This document shows positions 55,916 to 64,000 of a stretch of 64,000 nt of DNA, piece after piece. Origin of the DNA: Rheum nobile. Lineage: Eukaryota; Streptophyta; Magnoliopsida; Caryophyllales; Polygonaceae. Each line of letters opens with the position of its first letter. Position 1 is the stretch's first letter. A model generated the notes under the pieces. The model saw only the letters and a list, made by a program, of their open reading frames with translations. It did no database searches and was not told the DNA's origin. The translations under genes were made by a program, and so were the position numbers. The DNA lies in the NCBI GenBank assembly GCA_027886185.1, contig WOAB01000689.1:62001-126000 (forward strand), in the 5' to 3' direction.

Positions 55916-56938
55916 ATGGGGCTACTTCAAAACGTATTAGGATTAATCAAAGACAAGGCGTCAATCACCAAGGCAACGCTAGTTTCCGACACCGCCCAAA
56001 CCCTACCCCTCCGCCTCGCCGTCGTCCGCGCCACCACACACGATCCCTCGTCTCTCCCATCTACGCGCCACCTGTCCTCCCTCCTCTCCCTCTCCAGCTC
56101 GCTCCCTCGCGCCACAGCCCACGCGGCAGTCGACGCGCTCAACTCCCGCCTCCACCGCACGCGCTCATCCGCCGTCGCTCTCAAGTGCCTCCTCGTCCTC
56201 CACTCCGTCGTCCGCCGCGGCTCCTTCATCCTCCACGACCAGATCTCGCTCTTTCTCTCCGGCCGCCGCAACCACCTCAATCTCTCCGGTTTCCGCGACG
56301 CCTCCTCGCCCGCCGCCTGGGACCTCTCCACTTGCGTCCGCTGGTACGCTCGTTACCTCGAGCAGATTCTCACGGCATCTAGGGCTCTCGGACATTTCCT
56401 ATTTTCTCTCTCCTGCCGTCACGAGAGAGAGAGCGCCGCCGAGAACATTCCTTCTCTACTGAACGCCGATCTGCTGCGAGAAATTGACGCCTTAATCGGA
56501 GTGATTGAAGAGATTGCGAGGTATCCCGAGAATTTGAATCCGAACGGAGAGAGTGAACTTGTGAACGAGGTGATCCGGCTGGTGGCGGAGGACTACTCCG
56601 TTGCAGAGAGTGATCTAACGAGTCGAATCGGCGAGTTCACTCAGCGACTCGGTTGTCTGAGCTTCGGCGAGTCGGTGGAGTTGGTGTGCGCGCTCAGGAG
56701 GGTGGAGATTTGCAGGGAGCGAGTGGTGGAGCTCTTCCCCCTAACGGGAAAGGCTTCGTCGGTGACGCTGTGGAAGATAGCGAGGCGGTTGAGGGAGGAC
56801 GTGGAGGCGGTGAGCGAGAACGTGGAGGAGAGAGCGGTGGTGAGTCTGAAACGAGTTCGGAGAACCGGTGGGTCGGTTCGGTTCCAAGAATCGCGAGGTA
56901 ACTTGGTCCGGTTTTCGTCGAACCGCTATGGCTACTAG
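55916..56938 (+). CDS. ANTH-domain putative clathrin assembly protein
   Basis: Intronless, 340 residues from ATG 55916 (an upstream in-frame TTG is not a plant start). The N-terminal ANTH/ENTH-like domain reads LLQNVLGLIKDKASITKATLV, VVRATTHDP, HLSSLLSLSSS, ATAHAAVDALNSRLHRT, VALKCLLVLHSVVRRGSFILHDQI, NHLNLSGFRD and WDLSTCVRWYARYLEQIL. This fits plant PICALM-like (CAP) proteins, near At4g40080-type short members without the long NPF/clathrin-binding tail. ANTH domains bind PtdIns(4,5)P2 and recruit clathrin to endocytic vesicles. The C-terminus is basic and ends RYGY. GC content of the first half is far higher than in the flanks. No lesion seen. Confidence 0.9.
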   Translation: MGLLQNVLGLIKDKASITKATLVSDTAQTLPLRLAVVRATTHDPSSLPSTRHLSSLLSLSSSLPRATAHAAVDALNSRLHRTRSSAVALKCLLVLHSVVRRGSFILHDQISLFLSGRRNHLNLSGFRDASSPAAWDLSTCVRWYARYLEQILTASRALGHFLFSLSCRHERESAAENIPSLLNADLLREIDALIGVIEEIARYPENLNPNGESELVNEVIRLVAEDYSVAESDLTSRIGEFTQRLGCLSFGESVELVCALRRVEICRERVVELFPLTGKASSVTLWKIARRLREDVEAVSENVEERAVVSLKRVRRTGGSVRFQESRGNLVRFSSNRYGY

Positions 56939-57239
56939 TTCTAAACTCGTCCGTCGGATTGGTTTGCTGATAGTAATAAACGATGGAGATAACACGAAGT
57001 TTATTAAAGGTTTTTGTTATTCATTGCAATCGGGTGAAAATCGGAAAAAGTAGTATCGGTAGTGTTTTTTTTTTTTTTATATATAAGAAAAATACTAGGA
57101 TCCTTTCAACTAAAAAGACAATCCTAAATCATCACAGTGGATGATCTTTAAAAATATTGTCCCAAAACTAACAAATGAAGAATTCAGACTAATGAACTCA
57201 TATCTAGAAGCAAGACGATTCTGACCATCAATAGGCAGT
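56939..57239. other. 3' flank of the ANTH gene
   Basis: Contains a T14 tract near 57066. No gene. Confidence 0.4.
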
Positions 57240-58080
57240 AGTAGAGCGAGTCGAGTGAAAGAGACGTTGTAAGTTATGAAGAGCGTCTGACGAGGGTGGC
57301 ATGGGCGGCAAGGAAATCAGCGGCGTGATTGGCCTCACGGAAGCAGGGATGGACCTGAAAAGAGACAAAAGTAGACAACAACATAAAAATATATGTATGA
57401 ATTTTCCAGAAAATTTCCCATATACCTTTGATTGATTTAATGACAACTAGATTATCATCTTTAAGAATAATATTCATGACATGAAATCAAGCAGCCTGCA
57501 AAAGACCAAAAAGAGCTACAAGGGCTTTGCATCACAAGGCAGAAGTAGATGGAATAGTTTCTCGATGAAAGGAAAGAACATCTCCTCTGTGGTCACGCAT
57601 TAAATATCCAAAATGTGACGTATCATCGGACTTCCTCGATCCATCAAAATTTAATTTTATCCAATCAGTTGGAGGTTTTTTCCAAGTACGGTTAGTAGGG
57701 CGTTGTCGATTACGTTTGATAAGTGGTCGATTGTTTGTAAAAGACAATGAAGTCCAATCTTGAATTTGGAAGAAAGCTTGGTTTGAGGGGCACGTCTTGT
57801 ATGTAGGTTCGTGTTGGCGGAAAATGAGATTGTTCCGATGATTCCAAATATTCCACCAAAGGAAAAAGGAGCGGTGTAATGGAGGAATTGGATTGTCTGA
57901 ATAAGACGAAGTTGTAGTAAAAATCTTGTGTAAAATTAAGAGAGAAAGAACAATGAAATTTAGTCTCCGGTTTCGAGATCATGGACTGTGTGAAAGGGCA
58001 AGTAAAAAAAAGTGATTACGATCTTCATCCTGCAAACCACATCGGCTACACGTAGAAGGAACCGTGCAAAAGTGTCAGTT
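57240..58080 (-). pseudogene. LINE relic with RNase H domain
   Basis: On the minus strand from about 58080: CSRCGLQDEDRNH, FFLWWNIWNHRNNLIFRQ, then WKKPPTDWIKLNFDGSRK, FGYLMRDHRGDV and, after a frame change, NIILKDDNLVVIKSI and REANHAADFLAAHA. This is the end of zf-RVT and an RNase H (RVT_3) domain in plant LINE order. Frame changes and stops show it is dead. Confidence 0.65.
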
Positions 58081-59073
58081 AAAAGTAGTATAGCTAGTTG
58101 TTACCTTGAATAATCACTAACATATTAAATTGATTGCAATAATGAAAAAAAAAAATCAGTATGAAAGTATAAGAAAACATTTGGATGGAATGATGTTTAG
58201 AAATTCCATCTCTAAAGTATAGTCTACGAGTTACAATGCTTTTACAAGTTTAAAAAATATAAACTATTTTTTTAATAAAGGTAAAAATTCGATTAACCAT
58301 ACATAACAATGTATAGTAAATCGAAGGGCCGAAAAACGACATATGGACAAACCAACATGAAAAAGAAAAAAGAAAACAAAGACAATACAACAAAGCACAA
58401 AAGCTTAATAAATTAGGAGAGATAGCATAGTGAGTACAACACTATGAAGTAACGCCACCGGAAAACGGGAAGTGCGAATTGGACCTTCTCGACGTTGCCC
58501 CCACCTTAATGAGGGATCTTCAGAAGCCTCAACACAACTCCACCCCGAACAACTCGGTCTAACCCCTAGATCAGCTTGGCAAATGCAATGAAGTATCAAC
58601 ACGCCTACTTGAAGCCACTCCTAGCTCAACACGCCTACTTGAAGCCACTCCTAGCTCAAGCCAGGTCCGACAAGACCCGTACAAGTCGTTCTCAGATCTC
58701 GGTTCAAGTTTAAATTTATTCATGAAGAGTCTGCGGATGGTTCTCAACATGATCCGAGGATTTGCATCCCCTTCCTTTGATTCTTCACCGTGTGGATTTA
58801 CCGGCTTCTTGGGTTGCACAGTGGGTTAGTGGCTGTCGGATCATCAGAAGGTTTTTCAGGCTCGGGTTGGGGTTAGATTATGGCTTGTTTCAAGGTTCAC
58901 AGGTAGACATAGCCCATCGACTTTGTCAACTTCCATGGTTCTGGTCATTGTCACCTTCCCGCTCATGAAACCACAACCAAGCACAAACCAACAAGCACCG
59001 GTGTTGGAAAGAAGGGGTTCACCGCAACACCGCCGAGCACGCAAGGGAAGAGCCGCCAACGGCACCACATTTT
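58081..59073. other. Spacer with a 30-bp tandem duplication
   Basis: TCAACACGCCTACTTGAAGCCACTCCTAGC occurs twice in tandem at about 58597-58656. No gene is recognised; the flank ends at the Ale-like Copia element. Confidence 0.4.
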
Positions 59074-59361
59074 TGAAGGATATTATCTTGTATATATCTA
59101 TTTATTATCCTTTAGGGAAGATCTTGTACATATTTAGATTTGCCCTAACCTTGTATATATATCCTTCACTGATTCAATAATAAGCAAGCCATTCTATTTA
59201 CCATAATTAATCATGGTATCTAGAGCCTCTTAATTTTTTTTCCAATCTTCATGCTTCCGCCTACCCTAATTTCTACCGCCGGCATATTGCCCTAATCCCT
59301 ACCGCCGTCTTCTCGGCCACCGTAACCTACAGCCGCCGCATATCTCCTGCCCTACCGAACC

Positions 59362-61690
59362 ATGACCGGTGATCCAAAGAAACCTGCACCCATGTCCAAC
59401 TTCTCCTCTCCGTATTATCTACACCCTTTCGATCACACCGGACTTCACATCTGTTCGGGCACCTTGACGAGCACCAACTACCAAGAATGGTCTATCGCAA
59501 TGCGGAATTCTTTTCGCGCTCGTCGGAAACTCGGGTTTATCGACGGTTCCATTGCTAAACCGGCCGCCGGCACGCCCGAACTCGATGACTGGCATATGGT
59601 GAATTCCATGCTCGTCGGTTGGATTCATAAGTCCATTGACGCATCTCTGCGCTCGTCTATCAATTACTTCGACAATGTCAAAGATCTTTGGGATCAACTC
59701 CGCAACCGGTTTTCGGTTGGTAGCGGGCCGCGTAAGTTGAATCTTTTATCGACTCTCGTCCGAATTCGTCAAAACGGGCAGTCAGTAGATGATTATTTCG
59801 GCTCCTTCAAGAAGCTGTGGGACGATCTGCTCGCCTCCTCGCCTATGTACTTGCGGCAAGTGCTCGTGTAATCTCTCTACTCTGATCGCGTCCGACAAAG
59901 ATGAGGACATGGTCTATCACTTCCTCATCGGCCTCGCTGATACTTTTAGCACCCTGCGCTCCTCTCTCATGGCGCAAGATCCCATTCCCGACATCAACCG
60001 TGTTCTTGCCCTTGTCCTTCAAGAAGAAAGCCACAACTCTACCGTGGTTTCTTGGGATGCTACTGCAGATTCCGTCGCTATGTCGGCGCGTACGGGCTCG
60101 TCGTCTTCTCGCCCTCCATCTACGGTCGATCGTAAGTCTCTTACCTGCTCGCACTGCAGTCGAACCGGGCATGACGAGGCCACCTGTTTCAAGAAACATG
60201 GCATCCCCGATTGGGTTGCAGAGAAACGGGCCGCTGGTCGCAGTCGCGGAGGAGCCCGTCTTCTGGTCGCGGTCGTGCGTCAGGGCACGCCAATTCAGCC
60301 CAGCAGCAGGCTCCTATAGGCGCTCCTACACCGCCTACTAATGCGGATCGTCAAGCATTCGGTCCATCTATCTCCAATGAGCAATGGTCTTCGGTTCTAA
60401 ACTTGTTCCGAACCCTAGCTCCGTCTTCTTCGTCTACCCCGGCTGATCATGGCAACAGTAATTGTTCTTTGCCTTGGATACTTGATACTGGTGCGTCGTT
60501 TCATATGACGGGCGATCGCTCGCTCTTTACTAACGTTACAGCTACTCGATTTGTCTCTATCCTCATGCCCAATGGGACGATTACATACGCCTCCTCCGCA
60601 GGCTCCTTATACTTCTCGGACATTCGCATTGATGATGTCCTATATGTGCCGAACCTAGCATGCAATCTATTATCATTTGCCAAATTAAATCGCGCACTGC
60701 GCGCTCTTGTCTTATTGACGGATCGTTATTGTATCATACAGGAAATCGGTTCGAGGACAGTGATTGGCGCGGGTGAAGAACACGGTGGGGTTTATTGGCT
60801 ACGACATCTTGGGAAACCAGCACGTGTGTCGTCTGCTCAATCCGACCCCTCCTCTGCTGCATATGGCATCGTCGTCTCGGACACCCGTCTTCGACCGTCC
60901 TTGCCTCTATATCTAGTTTCAATTTTACTAAGCATTCTATGAATAATTTGTCCCCTTGTAATGCTTGTCATAAGGGTAAACAGATCCGTTGTTCTTTTAC
61001 TCCTAGCAATAATAGAGCTTCGACTATTTTTGAGTTAATTCATATTGATGTTTGGGGCCTTATAGCACACCGTCTTCGACGGGCGCCTCGTACTTTCTTA
61101 CTATTGTTGATGATTTTTCCAGAATCGTGTGGGTTCACTTATTTAGTAGTAAGACCGAAGTTGCATCTTTGGTAGCACGTTTTTGTAATTTCGTTACTAG
61201 GCAATTCGGGACGGGTGTTCGACGTGTTCGCTCCGACAATGGCACTGAATTTGCTGCTCTTCGGTCATACTATCAGAGTAATGGCATCGTCTCCGAACGT
61301 TCTTGCCCCTACACCCCTCAACAAAACGGTCGAGCCGAACGTAAGCATCGTCACCTTCTCAATATTGCTCGTACGCTTCGTTTTCAAGCTCATTTACCAC
61401 TTCATTTTTGGGGTGAGTGCGTGATTACTGTTGCATATTTGATTAATCGCACTCCATCGCCTCTACTTAACGGCAAGTCACCGGCCGAGCTCCTCTATGG
61501 CCTTCCTCCTGATTATGATCATCTCCGCGTCTTCGGGTGCCTATGTTATGCTCCAAAGCATCCGAAGCCGTTGGACAAGTTTGCTGCTCGTGGTCGTCGT
61601 TGTGTGTTTTTGGGTATCCATCTGAGCAGCGTGGTTGGCGCCTTTACGATCTTGATTCACATGAGTTTTTCACGTCTCGCGATGTGAAAT
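59362..61690 (+). pseudogene. gag, protease and integrase of the Ale-like Copia element, frameshifted
   Basis: Gag opens at 59362 (HPFDHTGLHICSGTLTSTNYQEWSIAMRNS). A shift near 59850 leads to LSTLIASDKDEDMVYHFL and the knuckle CSHCSRTGHDEATC. A second near 60260 leads to protease WILDTGASFHMTG with its triad intact and LYVPNLACNLLS. Shifts near 60860 and 61060 pass through HRRLGHPS and HIDVWG to the integrase DDFSRIVWVHL, RSDNGTEF and GRAERKHRH. Near 61615 the frame changes again. At least five shifts exist, so no gag-pol can be made. Confidence 0.85.
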
Positions 61691-63640
61691 TCTATGAGGC
61701 TGACTTTCCCTTTGCCATGCACGTCCTTGGTACCGTGCCTGCTACTCCGGACACTGAGGCGGTCTCACCGTTGGCCGACTCTGACGCACTCTTGACTCAA
61801 CCACCTCCTAGCGACAGGGGGAGTCCGATCCCGTCACCGCCTCCTCTGCCTCCTTCACGGCCGCCACCTGTGCCTGCTTCTACGAGCCGTCACAGTACTC
61901 GTGTCTGCTCACCGAGTGTTTGCCTCACTGACTACATCTGTAACACTGTTCACAGCGCCATAAACCCCTCCGCGTCTCCAGCTACACCCCCGCCCGATCA
62001 CTTGTCTTCTGGTACACTCTATCCTCTTGCTAATGTTGTCTCGTGTTCTATTTTTTCGCCAAACCATGTGGGTTTTCTTACAGCTATTAGTGCTCAGTCC
62101 GAGCCCAATTCTTATTATGAGGCTATTGCGCACCAGAACTGGCGCGATGCTATGAAATCTGAGCTTGATGCCCTTGATCGTAATGGCACATGGGAGTTGA
62201 CTGATCTCCCGCACGGCAAGCGTCCTATTGGATGTAAGTGGGTGTACCGCATCAAGTATAAGTCGGACGGTACTATTGAGTGCTACAAAGCCAGACTAGT
62301 TGTGCTAGGAAATCGGCAAGTTGAAGGAACAGACTTCACTGAAACGTTCGCCCCTGTTGCTAAGATGACTACAGTACGGGTTCTCCTGTGGGTCGTTGCT
62401 ATCCGTGGTTACGAACTCCATCAAATGGATGTTCACAACGCCTTCCTTCACAGCGATTTGGATGAGGAGGTTTACATGCGACTTCCTCCAGGTCTTACAG
62501 GTGCTACGCCTGACCAGGTATGTCGACTACGGAAGTCTCTTTATGGTCTTCGTCAAGCACCGCGTAACTGGTTTGCCAAGCTTGCTGCTGCCCTGCGTGT
62601 TTTTGGTTTCATACAGAGCTATGCCGATTACTCCTTGTTTACTCTTGCTCGTGGCACTACTATTATTTATGTGCTGATCTATGTTGACGACTTGATTATT
62701 TCGGGAAATGATTTTGCTGCTATTACTGAGTTCAAGTCCTATTTGAGCTCTTGCTTTCATATGAAGGACCTTGGCAAGCTTAAGTACTTTCTTGGGATTG
62801 AAATTGCTCGAAATCCCTCTGGCATTTATCTTACGCAGCGCAAGTATTCTCTTGATATCCTGTCTGAGGCCGGTCTTTTGGGCGCCAAACCGGCCGAGTT
62901 TCCCATGGAACAGAATCACAAACTGGCTTCGGTGGAGAGTCCGTTGTATTCTGCCCCTGTGCAGTATCGCCGTCTCATTGGTCGTCTGATCTATCTTACA
63001 ATCACACGGCCGGAACTTTGCTACTTTGTTCATATTCTTGCTCAGTTCATGCAAGCCCCTACTGATGCGCACTGGCAAGCTGCTTTACGTGTGTTACATT
63101 ATCTGAAAGGAAGTCCCGGCCAAGGACTTTTCCTCTCGTCTTCGAGCAAGTTGGAAGTCAATGCCTTCTTTGACTCCGACTGGGCCGCTTGCCCAAACAC
63201 ACGAAGGTCGATCACTGGTTTCTTTGTCAAACTCGGCTCCTCTCCTGTTTCTTGGAAGACCAAGAAGCAGCACACTGTATCTCGCTCCTCCGCTGAAGCG
63301 GAATACCGCGCCATGGCTGTAGTTTGTTCTGAGTTACGATGGATAGCTGCTTTGCTCCGCTCCCTTCATGTGCCGCTTACAGGTCATATGCGCCTCTTCT
63401 GTGACAGTCAATCTGCCATCCATATCGCTGCCAATCCGGTGTTCCATGAGCGCACCAAGCATATCGAGATTGATTGCCATTTTGTTCGAGATATGATTCA
63501 GTCAAGGGAGATATCTACGCAGCACATACCTACTGCTCAATAGCCCGCGGACATCCTTACCAAGGCTTTGGACAAGCAGCAGTTTCTGACTATACTGGCC
63601 AAGTTGGGCATTACGGACCTCCATGCTCCAACTTGATGGA
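61616..63640 (+). pseudogene. RT-RNase H of the Ale-like Copia element
   Basis: A long open frame of about 650 residues covers a Pro-rich linker, RT (KSELDALDRNGTWEL, CKWVYRIK, YKARLVVLGN, MDVHNAFLH, YVDDLIISG near 62690) and RNase H (FDSDWAACPNTRRSITGF, VSWKTKKQHTVSRSSAEAEYRAM, CDSQSAIHIAANPVFHERTKHIEID). A TAG at 63541 stops it just before the conserved end PADILTKAL..., which continues in the same frame to about 63636. RT and RNase H motifs are otherwise intact. Confidence 0.9.
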
Positions 63641-63775
63641 GAGTTTTGAAGGATATTATCTTGTATATATCTATTTATTATCCTTTAGGGAAGATTTTGT
63701 ACATATTTAGATTTGCCCTAACCTTGTATATATATATCCTTCACTGATTCAATAATAAGCAAGCCATTCTATTTA

Positions 63776-64000
63776 TTATCCTTTAGGGAAGATCTTGTTC
63801 ATTTATCACGCATGTTCGAGTCGATTTTAAATCTGGTCATTGCACAAAAATTTGGCCTAGAAATTTCGATTTGAAGGATTGGGTAGAGATTGAAGAGATT
63901 TGTTTATGGATCATTGTGTTAAGTTGGAAGAAATGTTGAATTTGAGCAAAGCAGATCTAACAAGGGGGTGGCGGCGGAGGCATATTAAGGTTTGGTGGGT
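63776..64000. other. Partial extra LTR copy and flank
   Basis: Directly after the 3' LTR, TTATCCTTTAGGGAAGATCTTGTTCATTTA (63775-63804) repeats an internal piece of the same LTR. The remaining 190 bases show no feature. Confidence 0.55.

Larger units (their letters stand above)
59074..63775 (+). mobile_element. Ale/Retrofit-like Copia element, frameshifted
   Basis: Short LTRs (about 130 bp) begin TGAAGGATATTATCTTG at 59074 and 63647 and share the sequence through AAGCCATTCTATTTA. A PBS TGGTATCTAGAGCC follows at about 59214. Between them lie gag, protease, integrase, RT and RNase H in Copia order, broken by several frameshifts and one stop. Tiny LTRs and the LHPFDHTG...LTSTNYQEWSIAM gag motif fit the Ale/Retrofit lineage. 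A precise target duplication is not clear because the 3' LTR is followed by an extra partial LTR copy. Confidence 0.88.

Noticed and set aside
56185..56395. Alternative frames on both strands inside the ANTH gene
   Set aside because: Shadows of the GC-rich coding sequence of the ANTH protein.

Overview
This is a piece of a plant nuclear genome. The intact genes are plant families with spliceosomal introns: an ATL-type RING-H2 E3 ligase, an eight-exon P3B-type P-ATPase of the petunia PH1 class, a MIZU-KUSSEI1-like DUF617 protein and an ANTH-domain clathrin assembly protein. The rest is AT-rich intergenic DNA full of nested plant retroelements (Copia, Gypsy-type LTRs, L1-type LINEs, a SINE, a Cassandra TRIM), MULE-like and MITE DNA elements. 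A dicot, perhaps an asterid, is likely; the species is inferred only from flavour and is not claimed.

Layout. 1-4.1 kb: non-coding DNA with an orphan CIPK NAF exon and a Stowaway-like MITE. 4.1-10.5 kb: the genic island, with the ATL RING gene on + and the PH1-like ATPase on -, arranged tail to tail. 11.6-17.9 kb: a cluster of broken fragments of unrelated genes (ankyrin-repeat protein, tRNA-like sequence, RLP-type LRR receptor, cellulose-synthase-interactive ARM protein, WRNIP1/MgsA AAA ATPase), with a 2.7-kb minisatellite of 215-bp higher-order units in the middle. 18-26 kb: a SINE with a clean target duplication, a TGCAC-dense AT-rich tract, a Gypsy-type LTR with a CT microsatellite, a broken LINE and a Copia RT relic. 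26.4-36.1 kb: a complete-ended Copia element (LTRs 26383-27061 and 35453-36132, TSD AATTT) with a 2.17-kb solo LTR of another family nested inside it (TSD CCTTG).

36.5-39.3 kb: an AT microsatellite next to a candidate terminal-inverted-repeat element with about 110-bp internal repeats. 39.8-40.5 kb: the MIZ1-like gene. 41.9-43.9 kb: a LINE relic split by a Cassandra TRIM with three 5S-derived LTRs. 44.9-51.9 kb: the most unusual object, a ~7-kb MULE-like composite with imperfect terminal inverted repeats. It carries a GRF zinc-finger gene, a FAR1/MURA-like N-terminal transposase gene without catalytic domain, a plant-mobile-domain (PMD) gene, a 416-bp tandem duplication rich in telomere-like CCCTAAA, and about 27 copies of a 15-bp ACGT palindrome in five clusters at the ends and near the gene starts. 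52.8-55.3 kb: a Tork/TNT1-like Copia gag-pol interrupted by a Gypsy-type LTR. 55.9-56.9 kb: the ANTH gene. 57.2-58.1 kb: a LINE relic. 59.1-63.8 kb: an Ale/Retrofit-like Copia element with many frameshifts.

The host genes do not form a pathway with each other. The PH1-like pump is the best candidate for a visible role (vacuolar hyperacidification together with a PH5-type P3A pump in known plants). The other coherent unit is the ACGT-palindrome composite, whose own DNA-binding protein could plausibly recognise the palindromes; that is inference.
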